A stretch of 64,000 bases of DNA from Vibrio sp. NTOU-M3 (lineage in GTDB: Bacteria > Pseudomonadota > Gammaproteobacteria > Enterobacterales > Vibrionaceae). The position numbers and the translations under genes were made by a program. Below are positions 1-9,151 of the stretch, piece after piece. How positions within the stretch are numbered: position 1 is the first letter of the stretch; the number at the start of each line of letters is the position of its first letter. The notes below the pieces were generated by a model. It had not been told where the DNA came from and ran no database searches. It saw only the letters and a list, made by a program, of their open reading frames with translations. The DNA lies in NCBI RefSeq assembly GCF_040869035.1, contig NZ_CP162100.1:1302001-1366000 (forward strand), read 5' to 3'.

Positions 1-1581
1 ATCGTAGTTCGTATGGCAGAGCAGGGCGAAAAGCTAACTCTTCTTGACGGTAACGAAGCTGAGCTAAACGCTGATACTCTAGTAGTAGCAGACCACAACA
101 AAGCACTTGCTATCGCAGGTATCTTTGGTGGTGAAGAGTCTGGTGTAACAACTGAGACTAAAGACGTACTACTTGAGTGTGCATTCTTCGCACCAGACCA
201 CATCCGTGGCCGCGCGCGTAGCTACGGTCTACACACGGATTCTTCAATGCGTTTTGAGCGTGGTGTGGATTTCGCACTACAAACAAGCGCAATGGAGCGT
301 GCAACAGAACTTCTAGTTGAGATCTGTGGCGGTGAAGTAGCCCCTGTTGTTGCAGTAGAGTCAGAAGCTGACCTACCAAAAGCAAACACAGTATCACTAC
401 GTCGCACTAAGCTAGACAGCCTACTAGGCCACCACATTGATGATAGCGATGTGGTGGAGATCCTAGAGCGTCTTGGCCTAACTGTAGAGACGACAGACGC
501 AGGTTGGACAGCGACAGCACCGACATGGCGTTTTGATATCGCAATCGAGCAAGACCTAATTGAAGAAGTAGGTCGTATCTACGGTTACGATAACATCCCT
601 AACCAAAACCCAGCGGCAGCACTTAAGATGCACGACCACGTTGAAGCGAACATTCCGCTAAAACGCGTTCGTAACCTACTTGTTGACCGTGGTTACCAAG
701 AAGCAATCACTTACAGCTTCGTTGAACCAGAGCAGCAAAAGCTTGTTGTTCCAGGTGTTGAGCCGCTAATCCTGCCATTCCCAATCTCTGCGGATATGTC
801 AGCAATGCGTCTAGGCCTAATCCAAGGTCTACTAAACACTGTGGTTCACAACCAGAAACGTCAACAGCCACGCGTTCGTCTATTCGAATACGGTCTGCGT
901 TTCATCCCTTGTGAGTCTGCTGAAAACGGTATGCGCCAAGAGCCTATGCTTGCAGGTGTTATCGCAGGTACTCGCAGTGAAGAGCACTGGGACATCGAAA
1001 CCAACACAGTTGATTTCTTTGACCTTAAAGGTGACCTAGAAGCGGTTCTTGAGCTAACAGCTAACGAAGCGGCTTACTCTTTCGCAGCGCTTTCTGCTGA
1101 AGACAAAGCAGCGAACCCAGCGCTTCATCCAGGTCAATCTGCAGCTATCATCGTTGATGGCAAGCAAGTTGGTGTGATTGGTACCGTTCACCCAGAGCTT
1201 GAGCGTAAGTTTGGTCTAAACGGCCGTACTATCGTATTCGAAGTGGAATGGTCTGCAATCAACACTAAAGTGATTCCAGAAGCCGTACAGCTTTCTAAGT
1301 TCCCATCAAACCGTCGTGACATCGCGGTAGTTGTTGATGAAGCAGTAGCTTCAGGCGACATCGTTGCTGCATGTCTAGAGCAAGGTGGTGAGTTCCTAAA
1401 AGACGCGAAACTGTTCGACGTTTACGTTGGTAAAGGCGTTGAAGAAGGTAAGAAGAGCCTAGCAATCGCACTGACGCTACAGTCAGTAGAGCGTACGCTT
1501 GAAGATGCAGATATCGCTGGCGCGGTTGACGCTATCGTTGCTCACGTATCTGAAAAGTTCGGTGCGTCACTGCGTGACTAA
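1..1581 (+). CDS. pheT: Phenylalanyl-tRNA synthetase beta subunit, 3' part
   Basis: Beta chain of the (alpha-beta)2 enzyme that charges tRNA-Phe in the cytoplasm. The reading frame is open from base 1, ahead of the first ATG at 13, so the gene is cut by the window edge. About 526 codons are visible against a usual total near 795. Visible parts are the B3/B4 editing region ([18 protein letters not shown], about residues 70-87 of the visible part), the B5 and catalytic-like core regions, and the C-terminal ferredoxin-fold anticodon-binding domain ([16 protein letters not shown]). Codon use is that of a highly expressed Vibrio gene. A strong terminator follows. In Vibrio and enterics ihfA usually comes next, but it is not in this window. 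Confidence 0.98.
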   Translation: MVVRMAEQGEKLTLLDGNEAELNADTLVVADHNKALAIAGIFGGEESGVTTETKDVLLECAFFAPDHIRGRARSYGLHTDSSMRFERGVDFALQTSAMERATELLVEICGGEVAPVVAVESEADLPKANTVSLRRTKLDSLLGHHIDDSDVVEILERLGLTVETTDAGWTATAPTWRFDIAIEQDLIEEVGRIYGYDNIPNQNPAAALKMHDHVEANIPLKRVRNLLVDRGYQEAITYSFVEPEQQKLVVPGVEPLILPFPISADMSAMRLGLIQGLLNTVVHNQKRQQPRVRLFEYGLRFIPCESAENGMRQEPMLAGVIAGTRSEEHWDIETNTVDFFDLKGDLEAVLELTANEAAYSFAALSAEDKAANPALHPGQSAAIIVDGKQVGVIGTVHPELERKFGLNGRTIVFEVEWSAINTKVIPEAVQLSKFPSNRRDIAVVVDEAVASGDIVAACLEQGGEFLKDAKLFDVYVGKGVEEGKKSLAIALTLQSVERTLEDADIAGAVDAIVAHVSEKFGASLRD

Positions 1582-1605
1582 TCACTTCTGATTAGATTGA
1601 AAACC

Positions 1606-1634
1606 AAAGGCCTCGCAATCGCGAGGCCTTTTTG
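1606..1634 (+). terminator. Intrinsic terminator after pheT
   Basis: A GC-rich perfect stem (AAAGGCCTCGC / GCGAGGCCTTT) with a short loop is followed by a T run, 25 bases after the pheT stop. The remaining sequence to 1874 shows no gene that I can recognise. Confidence 0.93.
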
Positions 1635-1874
1635 TTTAGGGCAAAGAAGGAGTAGGGTGTTAACTCGCAATTGGACATTTCTGAGTTACTGTACTTACTA
1701 ATTTAGCAAAAGCTGGGTTAGCTCAAGTTATGGAGGCAGCCAGTTACTCAAGCAACTTGTGAGGCGTTGAACCCTGTCTACTTCAAGCTGCACATGATGG
1801 CTCGTTATCTATAGCTACTTAATTAAGGTGCACCATGCACCTCAATCTTCTTTTCTTAATGAGTAGTCGATAAA

Positions 1875-3689
1875 TCAAAAATTGAGCTTATTCAGCCAAT
1901 CTTGATGCTTTGTTCGCTCTTCTTGCTGCCATGTCAAATTCCAACTCCAATCATCAGGTCTTGGTGTGCAGTCAGAACATTTATCACAGTATTTTTGCTT
2001 AAAGCCTAAAGCGAACTCTGGCCCATTAGGGTTATCAAACAGCTCAATAAGTCGTCCGCCTGTACCAGTAACGTGCTCATGCTTTAAACAAGTCAACAGA
2101 GGCATTCCAAGAGAGTGCATACGTAATTGTTCGGCTATTAGCCCCCTAGGGCGATAGTCCACAAACAGATGTTCACAGTGATCAATAACATTTGTGGGGT
2201 CATAGTTCGCTAAACCTATAGCTATAAACTTTCCCTCTCTGGTGCTTGTATCATCAGGATCCATCCCTAAGCCTTTTGCTAGATTAGTAAAGAATGCTTT
2301 TTGATCTTCAACACTGGAATCTATGAACGGCGCTGGAGTTTTATGACTTGAGATCTGGCCATCGAGTGAATTCAACATTTCCTCTGCATTTGGACAATGC
2401 CCAAGCACTAGGCTTCTAATATCAGTTTGAATTGATGACTTAAGCTCCGTTTGCAAATTCGCCATAAGGTACAACTGTTTGACTTTAAACAACTCGTTAG
2501 CTTTAGATGCATAAATTAGGACGGTACACAGCATTTGCTCAAACCATCCGTCTAAGAAAGAGATTGCTTCTACAGCCCCTCTCTCCTTATGAACAGCCTT
2601 AAACAAACCAATTGGTAATGCTAAATCACACATCAAATCAGCTAAAATGCTAAATTCACCATTAATAATCAGTCTCTTACAAAGATTGATGATCTTTACT
2701 AACTGCTCGCACACCTCATAGTAATTCTTATGTATCTCTTGGTTCATAAGCAGATATTCTATGCTATCCGCTCTAAAGTGTTGATGAGTCATATGATTCG
2801 CATGTAGCTGCTCTACCATAATATTGAACAGCGAACATCTTGCCTTAGCCATAGCGGTCAATCGATATGGAGATTCTTTTTGCTCTCTCGCAAGCAATAA
2901 AAGCTGCTCACACAACCCAAGCTGGAGTTCAACTTGTTTTCTCTTGATCGGTGTGTATGGTGCCACTTTAAAAGCATAATCAAAGTAAAGTGTCGCGATA
3001 AACCTGTCTTTTAAGGGCACAATCGGCGATTGAAACATTTCGCTGGCTTGTTGAAAAACTTGTGGAAATTGTCCGAGAGAGAGAAGCTGTTCAAGCTTAA
3101 TGTGATATGCAGTAAATAATGCACTCTCTACTTGCTCAATCCGATCATTTAATGCTTCTGGCTTAAGTGTTATACAGTTGCTAACAGCAGCCTTAAGATC
3201 TCTAAGAGATAAATAGTCCCAACAATTATGAACCGCCACAAGTATTTCATCGAATGAAGCTGTGCTCTTTCTTTCAAGCTTATTCGTCGCAGGCAGATGG
3301 ACAGTAAGATTGGCTGTTTCTGAATCTTCAACCTTATTGCGTATTTCAAGATTGTCAGTCACTGATACCCAGTAGATCTCTTCACTTGATACTTCAACAA
3401 CAACCAAGAGCACAGGAATATTGAATTTAAGATAATACTTAAGGCGTTCACGCGAGACTGAGAATGACAGCTTCTGACCATCTTCAATAAATGAACAGTT
3501 CTCTTGCCCCTTGAGCTGGACTTTGAAAACACTCTCTTTACCCAGAGCCTTGCCATCTTGATCTTTGAGTTCAATCTCATAATCAATACCATGATCATTC
3601 TGGTCTTCTTGATCACGAATCATCCAATTATCTGGAATATTGTAACCAAATATACGTCCAGCTCTTGTACCAATCTCACCAGCGTTCAT
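1875..3689 (-). CDS. DUF4365-type nuclease-like protein with helical repeats and Cys-rich tail
   Basis: A 604-residue protein with no signal peptide. Residues 1-150 look like the DUF4365 fold, a PD-(D/E)XK-type nuclease module: an early Glu (GEIGTRAGRIFG), the D-x-G-I-D segment (DHGIDYEIEL, D32/D36), then the V-x-x-Q-x-K strand (FKVQLKG, Q58 and K60). These are the expected catalytic positions. Residues 160-500 are predicted helical and TPR-like. The tail has a Cys/His cluster (LTCLKHEH, then YCDKCSDC) that might bind zinc. It starts at an ATG preceded by GAGGGT. It stands alone between the pheT terminator and gene debris, which suggests recent acquisition. Stand-alone DUF4365 proteins occur in phage-defence contexts. 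Activity and target here are unproven. Confidence 0.7.
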   Translation of the reverse strand: MNAGEIGTRAGRIFGYNIPDNWMIRDQEDQNDHGIDYEIELKDQDGKALGKESVFKVQLKGQENCSFIEDGQKLSFSVSRERLKYYLKFNIPVLLVVVEVSSEEIYWVSVTDNLEIRNKVEDSETANLTVHLPATNKLERKSTASFDEILVAVHNCWDYLSLRDLKAAVSNCITLKPEALNDRIEQVESALFTAYHIKLEQLLSLGQFPQVFQQASEMFQSPIVPLKDRFIATLYFDYAFKVAPYTPIKRKQVELQLGLCEQLLLLAREQKESPYRLTAMAKARCSLFNIMVEQLHANHMTHQHFRADSIEYLLMNQEIHKNYYEVCEQLVKIINLCKRLIINGEFSILADLMCDLALPIGLFKAVHKERGAVEAISFLDGWFEQMLCTVLIYASKANELFKVKQLYLMANLQTELKSSIQTDIRSLVLGHCPNAEEMLNSLDGQISSHKTPAPFIDSSVEDQKAFFTNLAKGLGMDPDDTSTREGKFIAIGLANYDPTNVIDHCEHLFVDYRPRGLIAEQLRMHSLGMPLLTCLKHEHVTGTGGRLIELFDNPNGPEFALGFKQKYCDKCSDCTPRPDDWSWNLTWQQEERTKHQDWLNKLNF

Positions 3690-4084
3690 TCTGTACCCTC
3701 AGTTTTACCATGGGTGAATTTTACACTTAAAATACAACAATCTAAACCTATCCACATGGAATACGGTCTTTGTCTTTCAACACTCGTTGTAAAGCGGGTG
3801 ACAAGTTACTATTGAACTTACAAGACTTCTCATCCTTACCACGGAATGAACTACAAGCAGCATTTTGTCATGTGTGATTTGAGCAAAGCCGATGAGCAAA
3901 TCTAATGACATGACAAGACTCTTCAAACACACTTCGGGGCAGAAATGAGTTGGTATAATCATACAATATAAGAGTTCTTTATCTAAACCACCATTGACCC
4001 GTCTACAGCTTCATACTTTATAGTGACTACATTGATTAAGAAGGGCGTTTTCTGTGTTCCCTCCAAAGTAAGTAGAGAGACACT
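3690..4084. other. Gene-free accessory spacer
   Basis: About 395 bases between the DUF4365 gene and a broken hydrolase gene. It must hold the promoter of the DUF4365 gene near its left end and that of the hydrolase remnant near its right end (GAGAGACACT just ahead of the ATG at 4085). No RNA gene, repeat or integrase signal was seen. Confidence 0.5.
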
Positions 4085-4413
4085 ATGAAACGTTTAATTC
4101 AAAACATCACATTCTTGGTATTCATGGCTCTTGGTAGCATGAGTGCCACAGCTCATGATTCAACAGTTAAGTATGGTATTACGATATCTCACGATGGCGA
4201 GCATATTGCGTATGGCAAAAGCGGGAGTGGGGAGATGGCGCTGATCTTTATTCATGGTTGAAGCTTGGAAAGCAGGCTTTGGCAAAACCAAGTGGGCGAG
4301 TTTCAAAGCAGTACCAAGAGATCACCATGGACTTAGTAGGGCACGGTAACTCATCGTTCAACCGCGAAGAGTACACCATGGTTGCGTTTGCCGAAGACGT
4401 GAAAGATTCGTTA
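4085..4413 (+). pseudogene. Degraded secreted alpha/beta hydrolase
   Basis: The frame from ATG 4085 encodes a signal peptide (MKRLIQNITFLVFMALGSMS...) and the start of an alpha/beta hydrolase fold up to the oxyanion region IFIHG. It then meets TGA at 4259-4261, where the family usually has Trp (HGW). The following SLESRLWQNQVGEF continues in that frame. Near 4300 the homology moves to another frame, which reads QYQEITMDLVGHGNSSFNREEYTMVAFAEDV. After about 4413 the gene is cut by a terminator. It therefore carries a nonsense change, a frameshift and a loss of roughly the last two thirds, including the nucleophile elbow. It is a dead remnant. Confidence 0.82.
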
Positions 4414-4416
4414 CCA

Positions 4417-4441
4417 AAACCACCTATTAAGGTGGTTTTTT
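4417..4441. terminator. Bidirectional hairpin terminator
   Basis: AAACCACC / GGTGGTTT stem with T runs on both strands. It overlaps the stop codon of the AEC transporter on the minus strand and truncates the hydrolase remnant on the plus strand. Confidence 0.85.
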
Positions 4442-5321
4442 ATTGCCCCAAAGACAAAGCGAAACTGAGCAATAAAGGCAGCGTTAGAATTGAGAAGAAA
4501 TTGCCAAACAGAACCATAGAAGCGACGAGGGTGGGTTGAGTATTAAAACGCTCTGCAAATAGGTAGTTCATGACAGCGGGTGGCAACATGGAAAAGAGGA
4601 CCATCATCTGTAAATGCAGGGTTGGAAGGGGTATCAATAGGTAGATAACCGCAAATGCAATACCTCCAGAAACCAGAGATAAGATGGTGCTTATAACGCC
4701 AACTTTTAAACCGCTTAAGCGTAAATTACACATCTGAGCGCCAAGCGAAAGGAGCATGACAGGGATGGCGGCCTGACCAAGCAGTTTTGTGGCTTCATAA
4801 ATGGGAGCCCAAACCGTGACCTCAAATATATTCAGCCCTAAGGCCAAGCTTGCTGCGATAAAAACGGGCATGCGGACAATTTGCTTAATGGGGTTGCCAG
4901 AGCTCAACACCATTAAGCCTATACTGATGTGAAGACAGGCAGAAACGACAAATAACAGCACCGCAGCTGAGGATGCGCTTTGACCAAAGGTATAAGTAAA
5001 TAGTGGAATCGCAAGATTGCCACTATTTCTAAACATGTTTGGTGGCGTCCATGCTTTGAAGTCTATCTTGAATGCTCTACATAGTGGCCACATGATCACT
5101 GCGGGTATGAGTACCGCGATGGTAGCCGCAGCAAGCAAAGGTAATTCTGATTTTCCCAGTGGCATACTAACCAGTGAGGAAAAGACTAATGCTGGGGTAA
5201 AGGTGTCCATATTAATACGATTAATAGGACGAAAATCTGGTTTAAGAAAATGCCCAACCAGAAAGCCAACAAACACAAGTGCAAATAACGGCAGGAGAAT
5301 GCTAATGATTTGTTCAGTCAT
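4440..5321 (-). CDS. AEC-family transporter (auxin efflux carrier-like permease)
   Basis: A 293-residue inner-membrane protein with about ten hydrophobic segments in the five-plus-five layout of the AEC family. It begins MTEQIISILLPLFALVFVGFLVG. The half-way segment PPNMFRNSGNLAIPLFTYTFG holds the family's conserved N-x-G-N-x-x-x-P element. Family members export or exchange organic anions such as malate, but the substrate here cannot be told. It is a single gene, convergent with the hydrolase remnant. Confidence 0.88.
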   Translation of the reverse strand: MTEQIISILLPLFALVFVGFLVGHFLKPDFRPINRINMDTFTPALVFSSLVSMPLGKSELPLLAAATIAVLIPAVIMWPLCRAFKIDFKAWTPPNMFRNSGNLAIPLFTYTFGQSASSAAVLLFVVSACLHISIGLMVLSSGNPIKQIVRMPVFIAASLALGLNIFEVTVWAPIYEATKLLGQAAIPVMLLSLGAQMCNLRLSGLKVGVISTILSLVSGGIAFAVIYLLIPLPTLHLQMMVLFSMLPPAVMNYLFAERFNTQPTLVASMVLFGNFFSILTLPLLLSFALSLGQ

Positions 5322-5409
5322 GGTTATATGCGTGCGTTGTTGAAAGATTGAACAATATCAGCCTTTTAAATCAAAGTCACAGTAAGTGGCTTTGAAACCA
5401 AGCCAAGTG

Positions 5410-5823
5410 CTAACACGAGATCCGTCCCCTTAGATTTTTAGTTTGAGATTTTATGTTTTTGGCTTTGAGGCGTCTTTCTTTAGACGCTTTGGTTGGCCGA
5501 GTCGCCTTTCTCTTTTTCTGCACAACCATTGCAGCTCTGATCAGCTCGGCAAGCCGATTCAAAGCATCTTCTTTGTTTTGCTCTTGAGTCCGAAATTGTT
5601 GCGCTTTTATGGTGATTACACCTTCTTTTGATATACGGCTGTCGTTCAGTGCAAGTACACGTTCTTTGTATATCGCTGGTAGAGTGGAATGTTTGACATC
5701 GAACTGCAAATGGATTGCTGAAGACACTTTATTGACATTTTGACCGCCAGCGCCTTGAGCACGTATCGCAGTAAGCTGGATTTCCCAATGTTGTATTGTC
5801 ACCGTATTGGATATTTTAAGCAT
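5410..5823 (-). CDS. arfB: Alternative ribosome-rescue factor B (peptidyl-tRNA hydrolase)
   Basis: A 137-residue homologue of YaeJ/ArfB, which enters ribosomes stalled without a stop codon and hydrolyses the peptidyl-tRNA. The catalytic GGQ lies in RAQGAGGQNVNKVSSAIHL near residues 26-28. The basic tail that inserts into the empty mRNA channel is intact (KKRKATRPTKASKERRLKAK, then KSQTKNLRGR). Length matches the family (about 140). It is a single-gene unit, and the 280 bases upstream of it (5824-6103) show no further gene. Confidence 0.95.
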   Translation of the reverse strand: MLKISNTVTIQHWEIQLTAIRAQGAGGQNVNKVSSAIHLQFDVKHSTLPAIYKERVLALNDSRISKEGVITIKAQQFRTQEQNKEDALNRLAELIRAAMVVQKKRKATRPTKASKERRLKAKNIKSQTKNLRGRISC

Positions 5824-6103
5824 TCGTCGGTCATGTTCTGTGAGTGTAGGGAGATAGTAATCGAAACGGACAATAAAGACGAATGGAGCTTAAACTAGGT
5901 TTGAGTCTGAAAGGTGTCAGCCTTGGTTAAATCGTGCTCGTATTCGCATATTTATCATTTAGTTTGCCCATTATTATGCTGGTTAATTTTTTAGCGATTT
6001 ATGCTGTGCTATTGTCTGTCTAATATTTGAAACACAGTGTACACGCCTCAGATGGATGTAGAGGTGGCTAGCGCTCGTAGGTGATCGAAATGAAGGAGGG
6101 GTC

Positions 6104-6637
6104 ATGATTCCAACAGGTGTCGTGGGTTCGTCTAGGGAAAAGGTAGTGATCCCAAAACAGGTATCACTGAAGGCTTATGAAGTATTCACACACAGCGAAT
6201 ACTATCCAGAAAAATGGTCACAACAGATTGAAGGTGAAGGAGGTTTTACTGGATTTAACTTTTGGGCCTTTCTACTCGGTTATCGTTGGTGTTTGTTTAG
6301 AAAGCTCACTCGTTTAGGCATTTACTTATTTGTGCTCGAAAACCTTGCGTTTGTTGCTGCACTGCTTGCAAGCACAGAACTTGGTTTAGATCGAGAGTTT
6401 GTGACGATGTCATTAGGCGCTACCGTATTAGGCTTGATGACCTTTACCGGTTTTTATGCAAATTATGCTTATTTTAATTTGGCCAAACGTAAGATCACCA
6501 TTCTTGCGCATTCTATTGTGGCAGAAAATGAATACGGTGAAGTCCTACGTGAGCAAGGTGGAGTAAGCCTGCTCACCATGTTTGTGTTTATAGGCATAGG
6601 TGGTTTGTTGTCTGCACTGCTTAGTGTCATGTGGTAA
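6104..6637 (+). CDS. DUF2628 inner-membrane protein
   Basis: A 177-residue protein with a soluble N-terminus and a membrane part. Residues 30-50 carry the E-x-W-x-Q motif region (EKWSQQIEGEGGFTGFN), followed by NFWAFLLGYRWCLFRKLTR, the usual entry to the DUF2628 fold. Three to four membrane segments follow, up to the C-terminus. The start has a strong AAGGAGG site. Its function is unknown. It is single, with its own terminator just after the stop. Confidence 0.85.
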   Translation: MIPTGVVGSSREKVVIPKQVSLKAYEVFTHSEYYPEKWSQQIEGEGGFTGFNFWAFLLGYRWCLFRKLTRLGIYLFVLENLAFVAALLASTELGLDREFVTMSLGATVLGLMTFTGFYANYAYFNLAKRKITILAHSIVAENEYGEVLREQGGVSLLTMFVFIGIGGLLSALLSVMW

Positions 6638-6638
6638 A

Positions 6639-6669
6639 GAAGCCTGCGTTTGCAGGCTTCAGTTTTCTT
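6639..6669 (+). terminator. Terminator after the DUF2628 gene
   Basis: GAAGCCTGC / GCAGGCTTC stem-loop followed by a T-rich stretch. It overlaps the 3' end of the amidohydrolase remnant on the other strand. Confidence 0.85.
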
Positions 6670-7000
6670 AAGCTTCTTCTACTGTTTTAGTCCTTCCTTT
6701 AAGTAGCGAGTCAACGTCGAACTTATTTCCTTCTAAATAAGCTTTGGGGTTTGTATTTGCGATTTGCCAGAATGCCTTTTCTCCCAGCGTTGCTCTTAAG
6801 TCGATGGAAAGACGCTTTTCAGAATACTTGTGGTTTTCGACCATAAAGAAGTCGGATCCAAACAATATCTTCCGTTTTGCTTCATCGTCTTCCAGTAACA
6901 CTTTAAGTAAAGGTACGTTTTCTTACATATCAAAGATGGTGTAAGAGATCTCCGCATAAAGGTTCGGATAGCTTTTATCTCGAATCATATCGATTGATTG
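6668..7000 (-). pseudogene. C-terminal remnant of a metal-dependent amidohydrolase
   Basis: Reading leftward from about 7000, one frame gives SIDMIRDKSYPNLYAEISYTIFDM, then an in-frame TAA at 6923-6925, then ENVPLLKVLLEDDEAKRKILFGSDFFMVENHKYSEK and on to the stop at 6668. The ILFGSDF motif with following helices is the C-terminal end of an amidohydrolase-2 type TIM barrel, with the last metal-binding Asp. A TAG closes the frame at 7001-7003, so the N-terminal two thirds are gone and what is left has a nonsense codon. The downstream open part (77 codons from 6901) should not be called a gene. Confidence 0.8.
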
Positions 7001-7006
7001 CTAGTT

Positions 7007-7033
7007 AAAAAAAGAGCGCCCATTGGGCGCTCT
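7007..7033 (-). terminator. Terminator downstream of kduI
   Basis: On the minus strand an AGAGCGCC / GGCGCTCT stem ends in a run of seven T. It lies about 95 bases past the kduI stop and closes that single-gene unit. Confidence 0.88.
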
Positions 7034-7126
7034 ATTGCTTCAATATCATTGAAAATCCAGCTATATCCGTCCCTCAATAAGTAACTGCAAGATGCAGGGC
7101 CAATACTTACTTTGGGCTAAGTGGAG

Positions 7127-7963
7127 TTATCTTAGATCTTGAACAGCAATGTGGTCCATGTCGGTGAATTCTTGGTTCTCTCCCACCATACCCCAAATGA
7201 AGGTGTAGGCTTGCGTTCCAACGCCAGAGTGAATTGACCAACTTGGAGAAATAACGGCTTGTTCATTACGTACCACTAAATGACGTGTCTGTTGTGGCTC
7301 TCCCATAAAGTGGAATACCGTACTGTCTTCTTGCATCCCGAAATAGAAATATACTTCCATTCGGCGATCATGTGTGTGACACGGCATGGTATTCCATAAC
7401 GAGCCTGGTTCTAATTTTGTTAAGCCCATCAAAAGTTGGCATGTTGGCAATACGTCAGGAACAATGTATTTGTAGATGGTGCGGTGGTTACTGCTGGCTG
7501 CATCACCGAGTGTCACTGGTGCTGCTTCTTCTAGTGTGATTTTCTTGTTTGGGTAATGCGTATGTGCTGGTGCACTGTTGAAGTAAAACTTAGCGGGTTG
7601 TTTTTCATCAATACTGGAAAAGGAGACATCTTTTGCACCCATACCAATATAGAGCGCCTCTTGTGCATTCACTGAATAAGTTTCACCATCGACAGTGACC
7701 GTGCCGTCACCACCAATGTTGATCAGGCCAAGTTCACGACGCTGTAGGAAGTAGTCAACGCCAATCTTTGCACCTAGATCATGAGCTAGCTCCACCACTT
7801 TACGGGTTGGCTGTATGCCCCCAAATACAATGCGATCAATATGGCTGTACGTCATCGTGAGTTGGTCAGCGACAAAAATATCTTCAACCAAAAACTCCTT
7901 ACGAAGTCCCTCTGTATCTAGTTGTTTTGCGTGTTCACTGTGAATCGCTTGGCGCACTTGCAT
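7127..7963 (-). CDS. kduI: 5-dehydro-4-deoxy-D-glucuronate isomerase
   Basis: Converts 5-keto-4-deoxyuronate (DKI) to 3-deoxy-D-glycero-2,5-hexodiulosonate (DKII) in the cytoplasm. I place the start at the second Met ([21 protein letters not shown]), which gives 278 residues, the length of E. coli KduI. An upstream ATG at 7987 would add eight residues. Zinc ligands are visible in [18 protein letters not shown] (two His and the Glu), with a later His in [18 protein letters not shown]. It is divergent from kdgK, with two KdgR-like boxes between them. It is the second step, after KdgF, in the uronate branch of this locus. Confidence 0.97.
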   Translation of the reverse strand: MQVRQAIHSEHAKQLDTEGLRKEFLVEDIFVADQLTMTYSHIDRIVFGGIQPTRKVVELAHDLGAKIGVDYFLQRRELGLINIGGDGTVTVDGETYSVNAQEALYIGMGAKDVSFSSIDEKQPAKFYFNSAPAHTHYPNKKITLEEAAPVTLGDAASSNHRTIYKYIVPDVLPTCQLLMGLTKLEPGSLWNTMPCHTHDRRMEVYFYFGMQEDSTVFHFMGEPQQTRHLVVRNEQAVISPSWSIHSGVGTQAYTFIWGMVGENQEFTDMDHIAVQDLR

Positions 7964-8057
7964 AACTCTTCTCTCTTTTTCTTTCATTCTGCTTTAACTG
8001 CAGCATTTATAAATTGATGCAGTGATACTAGCATCGAATCGTGGCTTTTTACGAATC

Positions 8058-8072
8058 TGAAATGCTGTTTTA
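8058..8072. promoter_or_regulatory. KdgR-like operator, kduI side
   Basis: TGAAATGCTGTTTTA fits T(G/A)AAA-N5-TTT(C/T)A. It lies 95 bases ahead of the kduI start, between kduI and kdgK. Confidence 0.75.
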
Positions 8073-8113
8073 TAATCATGCTCACATAATTAAAATTATC
8101 AAATCAAATAAAA

Positions 8114-8128
8114 TGAAAAAGCGTTTCA
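8114..8128. promoter_or_regulatory. KdgR-like operator, kdgK side
   Basis: TGAAAAAGCGTTTCA is a near-perfect inverted repeat, 68 bases ahead of the kdgK start. It is the best candidate to control the kdgK-eda-sulP-galE-galT operon. Confidence 0.78.
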
Positions 8129-8195
8129 AATATATTGCGTGATTTTTGCTCGTTAAGTATAGTTGCTGAGAACTAACGACATTGGTGTGAAGAAA

Positions 8196-9134
8196 ATGGC
8201 TGGGAAAAGCGTAGCGGTTATCGGCGAATGCATGGTTGAGCTACAAAAAACAAGTGCCGGAATGGCAAGCGCATTTGGTGGTGATACGTTAAATACTGCC
8301 CTCTATCTATCTCGGCTATTTAGGCAGAATGTTCAAGACTATGATGTCAGCTATTTTACTGCTCTGGGTCGAGATACGTTAAGTGAAGAAATGTTGGTCG
8401 AATGGCTTTTTGAAGGAATCAACGTCGATCATGTCTGCCGCTATGAAGACAAACTCCCCGGGCTATACATGATCGAAAACCAGCCTTGTGGTGAGCGAGA
8501 TTTCTATTACTGGCGTGAAGATGCAGCGGTGCGTGAGTGGTTAAGCCGAGAAGATCCTGACCAGTTATTTGAAGCTTTGAAGGCTTACGATGTGATCTAT
8601 CTTAGTGGCATTACATTAGCAATTCAGACACCTGAGCAAAGCCATACTTTGATGAAACTACTCGAACGCCTTAAAGCACAAGGTTGCTTAATCGCCTTTG
8701 ATACCAATTATCGACCAAGTTTGTGGATGACGACGGCACTGGCTCAACAACGTTTTAACCAACTGTATGCGCTTGCCGATATTGCATTGCTCACCTTTGA
8801 CGACGAACAGATGTTATTTGGAGACGCTTCGATTGAAGAGACTCTGGCACGCCTTTCAGAATTCAGCATTGATCAATTAATAGTGAAATGCGGTGCACAA
8901 GGTTGCCTAGTTGTTCATAACGGTGCCCAGCAATGGGTTTCAACCAACGCAGTTGATGATGTGGTTGATACCACAGCAGCAGGCGATTCTTTTAACGCTG
9001 GCTATTTATACCAATGGCTTACGAGTGGTGACAGCATAAAAGCAGCGAGCGCAGGGCATCAGCTTGCAGGTACCGTTATTCAATACAAGGGTGCGATCAT
9101 TGCACCTGATGATATGCCTTTAATTACTATCTAA
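8196..9134 (+). CDS. kdgK: 2-dehydro-3-deoxygluconokinase
   Basis: A PfkB/ribokinase-family kinase that phosphorylates KDG to KDPG. It begins MAGKSVAVIGECMVELQ and has the substrate-lid region FGGDTLNTALYLSRL. The C-terminal signature DTTAAGDSFNAGYL contains the catalytic Asp and the anion hole. The frame is open further upstream to TTG 8163 and GTG 8187. I prefer ATG 8196 because the protein then aligns with the start of E. coli KdgK (about 310 residues), although no start has a strong ribosome site. It is the first gene of a five-gene operon, with eda 17 bases on. Confidence 0.95.
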   Translation: MAGKSVAVIGECMVELQKTSAGMASAFGGDTLNTALYLSRLFRQNVQDYDVSYFTALGRDTLSEEMLVEWLFEGINVDHVCRYEDKLPGLYMIENQPCGERDFYYWREDAAVREWLSREDPDQLFEALKAYDVIYLSGITLAIQTPEQSHTLMKLLERLKAQGCLIAFDTNYRPSLWMTTALAQQRFNQLYALADIALLTFDDEQMLFGDASIEETLARLSEFSIDQLIVKCGAQGCLVVHNGAQQWVSTNAVDDVVDTTAAGDSFNAGYLYQWLTSGDSIKAASAGHQLAGTVIQYKGAIIAPDDMPLITI

Positions 9135-9151
9135 TTTCTAGGAGAAACACC

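Noticed and set aside
3777..3962. Small minus-strand open frame (61 codons)
   Set aside because: No ribosome site, no recognisable motif and no codon bias; spacer DNA.
4258..4539. 93-codon plus-strand open frame
   Set aside because: Its first half is the frameshifted part of the hydrolase remnant and the rest runs antisense into the AEC gene.
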